From: AP-15 sp963832875
Lineage (GTDB): Bacteria > Pseudomonadota > Alphaproteobacteria > ATCC43930 > CGMCC-115725
DNA length: 64,000 nt
Direction: 5' to 3'
Assembly: GCA_963832875.1 (NCBI GenBank)
Contig: CAWHWB010000007.1
Coordinates: 62,001-126,000 of the forward strand
Made by a program: the position numbers and the translations under genes. Positions 43,202 through 52,870 of the stretch are shown piece after piece. The notes under the pieces are model-generated. The model was not told the origin of the DNA, made no database searches, and saw nothing but the letters and a program-made list of their open reading frames with translations. Positions within the stretch are counted from its first letter, which is position 1. Every line of letters starts with the position of its first letter.

Positions 43202-43504
43202 ATGAACCTGACCCCGCGCGAAAAGGACAAGCTGTTGATCTCGGTGGCGGCGATGGTCGCCGATCGCCGGCTGAAGCGCGGCGTCAAGCTGAACTATCCG
43301 GAGGCGGTCGCGTTGATCACCGATTACGTGCTCGAAGGGGCTCGCGATGGTCGCAGCGTCCCCGAATTGATGCGCGACGGCGCCACCGTCATCGGCCGCG
43401 AGCAGGTCATGGAGGGGGTGGCCGAGATGATCGCGGAGATCCAGGTCGAGGCGACCTTTCCCGACGGCACGAAGCTCGTCACTGTCCACGAGCCGATCCG
43501 GTGA
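43202..43504 (+). CDS. ureA: urease gamma subunit
   Basis: Exactly 100 residues, the standard UreA length, from MNLTPREKDKLLISVAAMVA through KRGVKLNYPEAVALITDYVL to LVTVHEPIR. It is the small structural subunit of the urease (UreABC)3 complex. The ATG at 43202 is preferred over an upstream TTG. A palindromic repeat separates it from ureB. Confidence 0.97.
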   Translation: MNLTPREKDKLLISVAAMVADRRLKRGVKLNYPEAVALITDYVLEGARDGRSVPELMRDGATVIGREQVMEGVAEMIAEIQVEATFPDGTKLVTVHEPIR

Positions 43505-43529
43505 TCGGGATCGTGTGGCTGAGGTGCGG

Positions 43530-43607
43530 TCGCCCGGCGCCCTCTCCCGCAATGCGGGAGAGGGTGGACCCGGCCCGAAGGGCTGGGTGGGTGAGGGAAA
43601 TCGGGCG
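43530..43607. repeat. intergenic palindrome between ureA and ureB
   Basis: The stretch ccctctcccgcaatgcggga leads into gagagggtggacccggcccg and gggctgggtgggtgaggga. It is a hairpin repeat of the family also at 26571-26665 and 48400-48470. It would be transcribed within the urease mRNA. Confidence 0.75.
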
Positions 43608-43916
43608 GTGATCCCTGGCGAGCTGTTCCCCGCAGACGGCGAGATCGAGATCAACGCCGGGCGGCCGACCGTCAGCTTGACCGTCGCCAATACCGGCGAC
43701 CGGCCGATCCAAGTGGGCTCGCATTATCATTTTTTCGAGACCAATCCGGCGCTGGCTTTTGACCGCGAGCAGACGCGCGGCTATAGGCTCGACATCCCGG
43801 CCGGAACGGCGACGCGGTTTGAGCCGGGACAGGGCCGCGAGGTCAGGCTCGTCGCTTATGCCGGCGAGCGCCGCGTTGTCGGCTTCAATGCCAGGATCAA
43901 CGGCCCGCTGGATTAG
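43608..43916 (+). CDS. ureB: urease beta subunit
   Basis: A 102-residue UreB beginning at GTG 43608 (IPGELFPADGEIEINAGR), with GDRPIQVGSHYHFFETNPAL and GFNARINGPLD. This start gives the family length; a longer in-frame start at 43515 would add residues encoded by the inserted repeat. It is followed after 4 nt by ureC. Confidence 0.95.
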   Translation: MIPGELFPADGEIEINAGRPTVSLTVANTGDRPIQVGSHYHFFETNPALAFDREQTRGYRLDIPAGTATRFEPGQGREVRLVAYAGERRVVGFNARINGPLD

Positions 43917-43920
43917 CGCG

Positions 43921-45642
<1,722 letters not shown>

Positions 45643-45806
45643 TGTCGTTTACCAGCGAGGCGGTGAGGCGGTGAGAGAAAAGCTTTATCGACCCAAGTCT
45701 GTTTTCGGAATGGACGATCGTTTACTGCTGTTGCGCCTCGCGTCGTTTAAAAAAACCGCGGGAAATTTCATTGCCTCGCTGTCTCGTCGTAAGTGAGAGC
45801 AGGTAC

Positions 45807-46277
45807 ATGCGCCGGGCGATCGCGCTTCATCCGCATGGCACGTGGCCGGAAGTCGAGACGGTCGATGCCGTGACCCTCGCCCACCTCGACCGGTACCGCC
45901 GCCGCATCCGCCTCGTCGCCGACTCCGGCCATTTTTTTTTGCTCGATCTGGCTCGCGCGCAGCATCTGGGCGACGGCGACGGGCTCGAGCTCGATGCGGG
46001 CGGCTATGTGCTGGTGCGTGCGGCGCGGGAACCGGTTTTGGAGATCGAGGCCGAGAATCACGCCGCTCTGCTGCGCATCGCCTGGCATCTCGGCAACCGC
46101 CATCTGCCGTTGCAGGTTGCCGGCGAACGGCTGCGCATCCGCGACGACTATGTCATTGCCGAGATGGTCGCGGGACTCGGGGGCCGGCTGACCCGGCTGG
46201 ATGCGCCCTTTGATCCGGAAATCGGCGCCTATGCCGGCGGCTCGCACCGGCACGACCACGATGACAATCATCACTGA
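45807..46277 (+). CDS. ureE: urease accessory protein UreE, nickel donor
   Basis: A 156-residue nickel metallochaperone. The N-terminal peptide-binding domain (VDAVTLAHLDRYRRRIRLVA) and the metal-binding domain with the key His (ITAL-like ENHAALLRIAWHLGNRHLP) are present, and it ends in a His-rich tail (SHRHDHDDNHH) that would bind extra nickel. A nine-T run in GHFFLL is a possible slippage site. The ATG at 45807 is chosen; a TTG 36 nt earlier is possible. It overlaps ureF by 17 nt. Confidence 0.93.
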   Translation: MRRAIALHPHGTWPEVETVDAVTLAHLDRYRRRIRLVADSGHFFLLDLARAQHLGDGDGLELDAGGYVLVRAAREPVLEIEAENHAALLRIAWHLGNRHLPLQVAGERLRIRDDYVIAEMVAGLGGRLTRLDAPFDPEIGAYAGGSHRHDHDDNHH

Positions 46278-47079
46278 CGACTTCGAACCGAAACGGCCCT
46301 TGATTCGGGTCCTCTCCCCGCAGCCGGGGAGAGAGAGCGACCCGCGCGCCGGGAGAGTCCGCCCCGGACCCGATCCAGGGGTGAGGGGCAGACCCGGCGA
46401 GGTCGGGGCCGCCGGGCTCTACCGCATGCTCGCCTGGCTCTCGCCCAGCTTTCCGATCGGCGGGTTCAGCTATTCGCACGGCCTCGAAACCGCGGCCGAG
46501 ATGGGCCTGGTGCGTGATCGCACGTCACTGCAGGCCTGGATCGGCGCGATCGTGGCGCAGGGCGGCGGGCGGGTCGACGCCGACATCCTGCGCGACGCGC
46601 ATGGCGCGGCGACGGCGAGCGACATCGAGGCGCTGTGCGCCGCCAATCGCCAAGGGCTCGCATACCGTGCCACGGCCGAGCTGGCGCTCGAAACCGCAGC
46701 GCAGGGCCGGGCGTTTCTCGCGGCCTGCCAAGCCGGGTGGCCCACAGCGTTTCTCGACCGCTGGACGGCGATCGACGATGAGGTTTGCCATCCCGCTGTT
46801 TTCGGTGCAGCGGCGGCATGCGCCGAGATCCCGGTCAGCGGCGCGCTGAACGGATACTTGCAGGCGATGGCGGCCAATCTCACGTCGGCCGGGCTGCGGC
46901 TCGGCATCGTCGGGCACACCGACGGCCAGCGCATCCTCGCGGCGCTCGAACCGGTGGTCCTGTCAGCGGCAGCCGCAGCGGCGGCACGCGGCCGGGCGGA
47001 GTTCGGCGCCGCGGCGTTCGCCGTCGATCTCGCCTCAATGGTTCACGAAATCCAATATTCGAGGCTGTTCCGCTCATGA
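46261..47079 (+). CDS. ureF: urease accessory protein UreF, with repeat-encoded N-terminal insert
   Basis: A 272-residue UreF, which forms the UreDFG complex and gates UreG. The core is LYRMLAWLSPSFPIGGFSYS, HGLETAAEMGLVRDRTSLQ and, near the end, DLASMVHEIQYSRLFRS. UreF normally opens close to that LYRMLAWLSPSFPIGG. Here about 45 extra residues precede it, encoded largely by a ctctccccgcagccggggag palindromic repeat with the ggacccgatccaggggtgag sequence seen in other intergenic repeats. The insert keeps frame. An alternative start inside or after it cannot be excluded. The stop overlaps ureG (ATGA). Confidence 0.9.
   Translation: MTIITDDFEPKRPLIRVLSPQPGRESDPRAGRVRPGPDPGVRGRPGEVGAAGLYRMLAWLSPSFPIGGFSYSHGLETAAEMGLVRDRTSLQAWIGAIVAQGGGRVDADILRDAHGAATASDIEALCAANRQGLAYRATAELALETAAQGRAFLAACQAGWPTAFLDRWTAIDDEVCHPAVFGAAAACAEIPVSGALNGYLQAMAANLTSAGLRLGIVGHTDGQRILAALEPVVLSAAAAAAARGRAEFGAAAFAVDLASMVHEIQYSRLFRS
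46300..46400. repeat. palindromic repeat inside the ureF coding region
   Basis: The stretch cctctccccgcagccgggga continues into gagagcgacccgcgcgccgg and ggacccgatccaggggtgag. Related sequences occur in intergenic gaps in this window, so this copy has probably inserted into, or been captured by, the 5' end of ureF. Confidence 0.6.
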
Positions 47080-47693
47080 ACGAAAATCAAGGACGCGATC
47101 CGCTGCGGGTCGGGATCGGCGGGCCGGTCGGCTCCGGCAAGACCGCGCTGATGGATTGGCTGTGCAAAACCATGCGCGGGCATTGGGAGATCGCCGCGAT
47201 CACCAACGACATCTATACCCGCGAGGACGCCGAATTCCTGACCCGAAGCGGCGCCTTGCCGCCCGAGCGCATCCGCGCGGTCGAGACCGGCGGCTGCCCG
47301 CACACGGCAATCCGTGAAGACGCCTCGATCAATCTCGCCGCGGTCGCCGAACTGAACCGGCTGTTTCCCCGGCTCGATGTGATCCTGATCGAATCGGGTG
47401 GCGACAACCTCGCGGCAACTTTTTCGCCGGAGCTCGCCGATCTGACGATCTACGTGATCGACGTCGCGGCCGGCGACAAGATCCCGCGCAAGGGGGGCCC
47501 CGGCATCACCCGCTCCGACCTGCTGGTCATCAACAAGACCGATCTGGCGCCCCTGGTTGGCGCCAGCCTCGAGGTCATGGACCGCGACGCGGCACGAATG
47601 CGCGGCGAACGTCCCTTTGTCTTCACCAATCTCAAAGCCGGCGACGGCGTTGACGGCATCGTTGATTTCATTGCCGCGCAAGGAGGACTTTAA
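47076..47693 (+). CDS. ureG: urease accessory GTPase UreG
   Basis: A 205-residue SIMIBI GTPase that drives nickel insertion. The P-loop is GIGGPVGSGKTALMDWL, the nickel site is TGGCPHTAIREDASIN (Cys-Pro-His), the switch region ESGGDNLAATFSPEL, and the base-recognition motif NKTD. The start overlaps the ureF stop. It is the last gene of the operon; no hypB or nickel-permease gene follows. Confidence 0.97.
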   Translation: MNENQGRDPLRVGIGGPVGSGKTALMDWLCKTMRGHWEIAAITNDIYTREDAEFLTRSGALPPERIRAVETGGCPHTAIREDASINLAAVAELNRLFPRLDVILIESGGDNLAATFSPELADLTIYVIDVAAGDKIPRKGGPGITRSDLLVINKTDLAPLVGASLEVMDRDAARMRGERPFVFTNLKAGDGVDGIVDFIAAQGGL

Positions 47694-47780
47694 GGAGCGA
47701 TCGCGCTCACGACCATTGGGCCCGGGGCTCGATGTGGTTCGTCGGGGCCGCAAGACGGGGACGGAAGCCGGGAGGGACTG

Positions 47781-48368
47781 ATGAGGACGCGCAGAACGGC
47801 GATGCTGGGCTTGGCGGCGTGCGCTGCGACGATCAGCGGGGCTCCGGCGGCGCGCGCCGCACTCAACCTTTGGGGCGACTACTACGACAACGTGGCTCGC
47901 GCCGCAGCGCAGAACGATGCGGAGCAGGTCAGGCAGCTCGTCGGCAGCGGCGAGGGCAACCCGGACATGGTCGACGACGACCAGCGCACCGGCCTCCACT
48001 ATGCCGCGATGAACGGCAACCTGCAGATCCTGGCGATTCTGATCAAGGCAAAGGCGAAGCTCAATGTCGAGGACAAGCTCGGCGACACGCCGCTGCATCT
48101 GGCCGCCGACCGGGGTCAGACCGAAGCGGCGAAGCTGCTGCTCGATGTCGGAGCCGAAGTCGATCCGCAGAACAAGGACGGGCTGACCCCGCTGATGATC
48201 GCGGCCAGCCGCGGCAACCTGGAACTCGTGCGGGCATTGCTCGCCAAAGGCGCCAGCGTTACGAAAACCGACTACACCGGGCGCGATGCGCTGGGCTGGG
48301 CGCAGGACGGCCACCGCCCGGCGGTCCTCCAAGCGCTCGCCCGGGCGCAGGGCGGCAACGGCTCCTGA
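47781..48368 (+). CDS. periplasmic ankyrin-repeat protein
   Basis: A 195-residue protein with a signal peptide (MLGLAACAATISGAPAARAA) and about four ankyrin repeats, including RTGLHYAAMNGNLQILAILI, DTPLHLAADRGQTEAAKLLL and LTPLMIAASRGNLELVRALL. It would bind another protein in the periplasm. It begins about 90 nt after ureG on the same strand and may be transcribed with the urease genes, but no functional link is known. Confidence 0.88.
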   Translation: MRTRRTAMLGLAACAATISGAPAARAALNLWGDYYDNVARAAAQNDAEQVRQLVGSGEGNPDMVDDDQRTGLHYAAMNGNLQILAILIKAKAKLNVEDKLGDTPLHLAADRGQTEAAKLLLDVGAEVDPQNKDGLTPLMIAASRGNLELVRALLAKGASVTKTDYTGRDALGWAQDGHRPAVLQALARAQGGNGS

Positions 48369-48374
48369 GCCGCG

Positions 48375-48470
48375 GGCAAACGCACCACCCCCACTCCCTA
48401 CCCCCACCTTGACCCCCGCGTGTGTGGGAGGAATGGGAGGGGCTGGGTGGGTGAGGGCATGCGTGGGCGC
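48375..48470. repeat. intergenic repeat between ankyrin and leuA genes
   Basis: A pyrimidine-rich stretch, then a ggctgggtgggtgagggcat end that matches the repeats near 26580 and 43590. The two genes converge here; no terminator with a clear T-run is seen. Confidence 0.6.
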
Positions 48471-48490
48471 TATCCGTGTAATTTTTTCGG

Positions 48491-50173
48491 CTAGGCCGTG
48501 CTCGACCGCTCGACGGTGCGGGTGGCGGCGCTCGCCACAGCTTTGAGCGAGGCGGTGACGATATTGGCGTCGATCCCGACGCCATAGAGGGTCGCCGCGC
48601 CCGCATCGCGGATCTGGACGTAGGCGGTCGCCTGGGCATCGGCGCCGGCGCCGATCGCGTGCTCGCGATAGTCGGCGACGGTCAGCTCAATCCCGCACTG
48701 GCCACGCAGAGCGTCGACGAAAGCATCGATCGGGCCGTTCCCGACCCCCTCGATATGCCGCTCGGTCCCGTTGATGACGACGGTGGCGGCGATCCGGCGC
48801 TGCTCCGGTGCCCGCGGCTCGGGGAAAATGCTGTAATCGACCAGAACGATCCCATCTCGGCGCAGATAGGTTTCCTGGAACAGCGACCAGATGTCGGCGC
48901 TCGTCAATTCCTTGCCGGTGCGATCGGCGACTTCCTGCACTCGCTTGGAAAATTCGATCTGCAGCCCACGCGGCAGGTCGAGCCCGTGATCGGCCTGCAG
49001 CACATAGGCGACGCCGCCCTTGCCCGACTGGCTGTTGACCCGGATCACCGCCTCGTAGCTGCGGCCGAGATCCTTGGGGTCGATCGGCAGATAAGGCACT
49101 TCCCACAGCTGGTCGTTGCGCTTGGCCAACGCCTCGAAGCCTTTCTTGATCGCATCCTGGTGCGAGCCCGAAAACGCCGTGTAGACGAGCTCGCCGGCGT
49201 AGGGGTGGCGCGGATGGACCGGCAGCTGATTGCAGTGCTCCACCGTGCGCACGATCTCGTCGATGTCGTTGATCACCAGACCTGGGTCGATCCCTTGGCT
49301 GAACAGGTTCAGCGCCAGGGTCATGATGTCGACATTGCCGGTGCGCTCGCCGTTGCCGAAGAGGGTGCCTTCGACGCGGTCGGCGCCGGCCATCACCCCG
49401 AGTTCGGTCGCCGCTACCGCGGTGCCGCGGTCGTTGTGCGGATGGAGGCTCAAGACGATGCTGTCGCGGTCGCGGATGTTGCGGCCGAACCATTCGATCT
49501 GGTCCGCATAGACGTTGGGCGTCGCCATTTCGACGGTCGCGGGCAGGTTGAGGATCGTCTTTTTGCCCGGGGTCGGCCGCCACACATCCATCACCGCCTC
49601 GCAGATTTCGACGGCAAAATCGAGCTCGGTCCCGGTGAAGCTCTCGGGCGAGTACTGGTAGAGCACCTCGGTTTCCGGCATTGCTGCCGCGAGCTCGCGG
49701 ATCCGCCGCGCGCCGTTAACGGCAATGTCGACGATGCCGCCCTTGTCGAGCCCGAAAACCACCCGGCGCTGCAAGGTCGAGGTCGAGTTGTAGAGGTGCA
49801 TGATCGCGCGCCGGGCCCCGCGGATCGCCTCGAAGCTGCGCTCGATCAACTCGGCGCGCGCCTGGGTCAAGACCTGGATGGTGACGTCCTCGGGCACCAG
49901 ATCTTGCTCAATCAGCTCGCGGACAAACACGAAATCAGTCTCCGAGGCGGCTGGAAAGCCAACCTCGATCTCCTTGAAGCCGAGCTTCACCAAAAGGTCG
50001 AACATTCGGCGCTTGCGCTCGGGCCCCATCGGCTCGACCAAAGCCTGGTTGCCGTCGCGCAGATCGACGCTGCACCACAGCGGCGCGCGGTCGATTACCT
50101 GCGCCGGCCAGCGCCGGTCGGGCAAATGGATCGGAGCAAACGGGCGATATTTGTAAATCGGCATCTCGGACAT
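48491..50173 (-). CDS. leuA: 2-isopropylmalate synthase
   Basis: A 560-residue LeuA, condensing acetyl-CoA with 2-oxoisovalerate in the first committed step of leucine synthesis. Motifs are CSVDLRDGNQALVEPM (catalytic and metal site), EVGFPAASETDFVFVREL, SLHPHNDRGTAVAATELG (metal HxH-like) and GTLFGNGERTGNVDIMTLAL. The C-terminal third is the leucine-binding regulatory domain. This is the longer class typical of actinobacteria and some proteobacteria. The ATG at 50173 has CAGGAGC seven bases upstream. An attenuator-like leader precedes it. Confidence 0.97.
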   Translation of the reverse strand: MSEMPIYKYRPFAPIHLPDRRWPAQVIDRAPLWCSVDLRDGNQALVEPMGPERKRRMFDLLVKLGFKEIEVGFPAASETDFVFVRELIEQDLVPEDVTIQVLTQARAELIERSFEAIRGARRAIMHLYNSTSTLQRRVVFGLDKGGIVDIAVNGARRIRELAAAMPETEVLYQYSPESFTGTELDFAVEICEAVMDVWRPTPGKKTILNLPATVEMATPNVYADQIEWFGRNIRDRDSIVLSLHPHNDRGTAVAATELGVMAGADRVEGTLFGNGERTGNVDIMTLALNLFSQGIDPGLVINDIDEIVRTVEHCNQLPVHPRHPYAGELVYTAFSGSHQDAIKKGFEALAKRNDQLWEVPYLPIDPKDLGRSYEAVIRVNSQSGKGGVAYVLQADHGLDLPRGLQIEFSKRVQEVADRTGKELTSADIWSLFQETYLRRDGIVLVDYSIFPEPRAPEQRRIAATVVINGTERHIEGVGNGPIDAFVDALRGQCGIELTVADYREHAIGAGADAQATAYVQIRDAGAATLYGVGIDANIVTASLKAVASAATRTVERSSTA

Positions 50174-50362
50174 TGGAAGCTCCTGGTGCGGAATGGCCGC
50201 TCATCGGCGGCCGCGCGATACGGAAAGGCCGCTCACGGCCGGCGGAGATCAGTCAGAGCCGCCGGCCGCCGCTAAGTCGCAGTCGGGCTCGCCGTGAATC
50301 GCCCAGCGAGCGGGCACCCGAGAGAACGAACGATTTGGTCAAATTCATTGCGAGACCGAGCA

Positions 50363-50456
50363 AAAAAGCGTCCCTGGCGGGGACGGGCGCAACCCGAATT
50401 GGCGTCCGTCAGGACGCCAAGGCGGTAAGTCGCAGCTCGTCGTGCTCGCGCGTCAT
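50363..50456 (-). promoter_or_regulatory. probable leuA attenuator: leader peptide, hairpin and terminator
   Basis: On the minus strand upstream of leuA, a 15-codon frame at 50456-50409 (MTREHDELRLTALAS, three Leu codons) ends within hairpin 1, stem TTGGCGTCC / GGACGCCAA with loop TGAC (about 50399-50420). It is followed by the terminator CGTCCC-CGCCA-GGGACG and six T residues (50363-50386). The GGACG of hairpin 1 could pair with CGTCC of the terminator as an antiterminator. This is the layout of ribosome-mediated attenuation, known for leuA in proteobacteria. The Leu codons are few and the ribosome binding site weak, so confidence is moderate. Confidence 0.55.
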
Positions 50457-50882
50457 CGCGGCGGAATTAACAGAACGGCAGCGGCGGGTCAACCCTGCCG
50501 CAAATACTGCTTTGGTCGGCGCGGTGCTGACGGCGCGGTCGCATCGTGCGGCAAGGGATCGCGGACCCGCAACGCTCCCCGGGTCGGCTAAAACCATAAG
50601 TTTAACAAGCTGTCGCCTTTTTGCAACTGTTGCTTCACAGACACAGTCGGGTTGAAAAGACACAAGCCCTTTGCGGCTTGATTGACTCCGAAATCAGCAC
50701 CCGATAGTATTGCCCCTAGTGGAATTTGGCACGCGTGTTGTATCGATCGCTGATCGATAAGTAGTCGGTGTCACCGCACCATTCCGGTTTGCTGCCTGAT
50801 GGTGTTGGTAACGGAGTGCGGAAGCGGTCGGGTGCCGAAGCGGGGAACGAGCCGCGCCTGCGCGGCCGAAGGTGGGGGCAAA

Positions 50883-51353
50883 GTGGAACAAGCATTCGAG
50901 CATACGAATGTCGTTCGTTTTCCGCTGACAGTACCAGGGACATTGTCGCCGGTTGACGGAGTGTCCTCTCAGGCGGGGTGCCGGTATGAATTTACCGAGG
51001 CGGAACTGATCGAATTGTGCCGTTGGTTTTCGGCCATGAGATACGCTTTTCCCGGGACCGAAGGCGTGATGGTCGTCAGCCATCAGGAATGCTACTCGGC
51101 GGTGGGCCTTTATAACCGGGCCGGCGGCGCCCCCAATTGCCTCGTCGCCAAGCACGAAGCCGGTGGCGGGGTCAGGTTTTTCTGGTCGACCGAGTTCGAT
51201 CCGCCGCGGCCGATCGACGGTCTCGCGGAAATCACCAACGCGCACATCCGCGCGATACGTCCGCCGCGCAGCGAGAAGGGCTGGCTCGACCCGGTCGGAT
51301 GGATGGGCGTCTATGCCTCGCGTCTGATCGCGACCCGACTGCAGGTCGTCTAG
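50883..51353 (+). CDS. hypothetical protein, unknown function
   Basis: I do not recognise this 156-residue protein. From GTG 50883 (after AAGGTGGGGG) it begins EQAFEHTNVVRFPLTVPGTL. The rest is a compact alpha/beta sequence: EFTEAELIELCRWFSAMRYA, GVMVVSHQECYSAVGLYN, LVAKHEAGGGVRFFWSTEFD and VGWMGVYASRLIATRLQVV. An earlier start at 50799 would add Arg-rich residues that look non-coding. It is convergent with the oxoamine synthase gene; a link to the polyketide cluster is not evident. The space from 50457 to 50882 shows no other gene. Confidence 0.65.
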   Translation: MEQAFEHTNVVRFPLTVPGTLSPVDGVSSQAGCRYEFTEAELIELCRWFSAMRYAFPGTEGVMVVSHQECYSAVGLYNRAGGAPNCLVAKHEAGGGVRFFWSTEFDPPRPIDGLAEITNAHIRAIRPPRSEKGWLDPVGWMGVYASRLIATRLQVV

Positions 51354-51441
51354 CTAGGAGGCAATTTCGCAGAGCCGGTAGCACTGCCTCCAGGCGAATC
51401 CCGCAGACCGCCAAGCGCTTCCCTCCGCAAAACCATCGCTC

Positions 51442-52866
51442 TCAGCGCGACAATACCCGCCGGCCGAGATGGCGGGCGACCGCGCCGAGATCGCTCGGTT
51501 CGGCGGCGATCCGGCGGCTTTCTTCGAGCAGAACGCGTACGGTCTCGCGCACCTGCTGCTCGCTGTGCTCAGAAGTTAAAAAAAACCTTAGCCGCGCGGC
51601 CCGTTCCGGCACCGCCGGATACAGGATCGGTTGGACATTGACACCGCGCCGGAACATCGCCTGAGCCAGGCGCCCGGCGCGGATCGAGCCACCGGTGATG
51701 ATCGGGACGATCGAAGCTCCGATCGAGCCGCCGACATCGAGACCTCCCTCGCGCGCTAGGCGCAGGAAAAGCGTCGCCCGGTCGTTGAGCCGGCCAACCC
51801 GCTCCGGCTCACGCTCCAACAACTCGAGCGCTGCGAGCGCTGCCGCTGCCGCCGACGGCGCCATCCCGACCGAGAACACGAACCCAGGCGCCACCAGCTT
51901 CAGATAGTCGATCAACTCGCCCGATCCGGCGATATAGCCGCCGCACGACACCAGGCTCTTGCTAAGCGTCCCCATCCAGATGTCGACCGCGCCAGGATTG
52001 ATTCCGAAGCGATCGGCAGTGCCGAACCCGCGCGGTCCGAGAACACCGAGTGCGTGCGCCTCATCGACCATCAGCCAGGCGCGATGGCGGCGCGCCGCGA
52101 CGATGAAAGCCGGCAGATCGGGAACATCCCCGTCCATACTGTAATGGCCTTCGATGACCAGCAGCATGTGACCGTTGCGCGGGCGCGCCTCGCCGAGCAG
52201 CCGGTCGGCCGCCTCATGGTCCAGGTGAGGGAACGGCACCCGGCGCGCCCCCGAGAGCATCGCGCCCTGGACGATGCTGTTGTGGATCAGCGCGTCGTGG
52301 ACAATGACGTCATTGCGTCCCAGCAAGTGGCCGATGACCGTGACATTGGTGGAGTGGCCGCCGACCAGGACGACGCTGTCCTCGGCGCCGTGCAGGCGCG
52401 CCAGCGCGCGTTCGAGCTCGCGGTGCACCGGGCGTTCGCCCGACACCGGGCGGCTCGCCGACACCGAGGTGCCGTAACGGTCGATCGCCGCCTTGGCCGC
52501 CGCCGCGATCTGTGGATGGCCGTTAAGCCCGAGATAGTTGTAGGAGGCGAAATTGACGTAGCTACGGTTTCCGATGACCGTCTCGGCCCCGGCGACGCCT
52601 TCGTGCACCCGAAAGTAAGGGTCGGCGATCCCAAGGAACTCCGCAGCCTCGCGAATCATGCAGATGTCCTTGAACCCTTCGAGGTCCGCCACGCACAGCT
52701 GCCCGGCCGCCGCGCCTTCTTCGGCCACCACCGTGTTTCCCTGGCCGGCCGCCTTGCCCTTGGCCGACCCCGCCGGACCCCGCACCTGCGTCGCCGAGGA
52801 TACCCGTTCGAGCAGGCGCGCCTTGGCCTGTTGTGACAGGCCGAACAAGTTGCGCGCCGCTGCCAC
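51442..52866 (-). CDS. alpha-oxoamine synthase (8-amino-7-oxononanoate synthase/serine palmitoyltransferase-like), PKS partner
   Basis: A 474-residue PLP enzyme of the alpha-oxoamine synthase family, which condenses an acyl thioester with an amino acid and loses CO2. Its motifs are VNFASYNYLGLNGHP, GGHSTNVTVIGHL, IEGHYSMDGDVPDLP, VDEAHALGVLGP (PLP Asp268 and His271) and GTLSKSLVSCGGY with PLP Lys303. An extra N-terminal region of about 85 residues with no recognisable domain precedes the core. The GTG start lies 4 nt after the PKS stop, and the ribosome binding site GGAG overlaps that stop, so the two are translated together. It probably releases the PKS chain as a 2-amino ketone, as Fum8-like enzymes do. 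Confidence 0.87.
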   Translation of the reverse strand: MAAARNLFGLSQQAKARLLERVSSATQVRGPAGSAKGKAAGQGNTVVAEEGAAAGQLCVADLEGFKDICMIREAAEFLGIADPYFRVHEGVAGAETVIGNRSYVNFASYNYLGLNGHPQIAAAAKAAIDRYGTSVSASRPVSGERPVHRELERALARLHGAEDSVVLVGGHSTNVTVIGHLLGRNDVIVHDALIHNSIVQGAMLSGARRVPFPHLDHEAADRLLGEARPRNGHMLLVIEGHYSMDGDVPDLPAFIVAARRHRAWLMVDEAHALGVLGPRGFGTADRFGINPGAVDIWMGTLSKSLVSCGGYIAGSGELIDYLKLVAPGFVFSVGMAPSAAAAALAALELLEREPERVGRLNDRATLFLRLAREGGLDVGGSIGASIVPIITGGSIRAGRLAQAMFRRGVNVQPILYPAVPERAARLRFFLTSEHSEQQVRETVRVLLEESRRIAAEPSDLGAVARHLGRRVLSR

Positions 52867-52870
52867 CGTG

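Noticed and set aside
48659..50275. A 538-codon plus-strand frame opposite leuA
   Set aside because: It is the mirror of a highly conserved gene in high-GC DNA; no motif or ribosome binding site supports it.
50600..50760. Possible promoter or riboswitch upstream of the leuA leader
   Set aside because: A loose TTGCAA / AAACTT pair is visible on the minus strand but is too weak to report, and no conserved riboswitch core was recognised.
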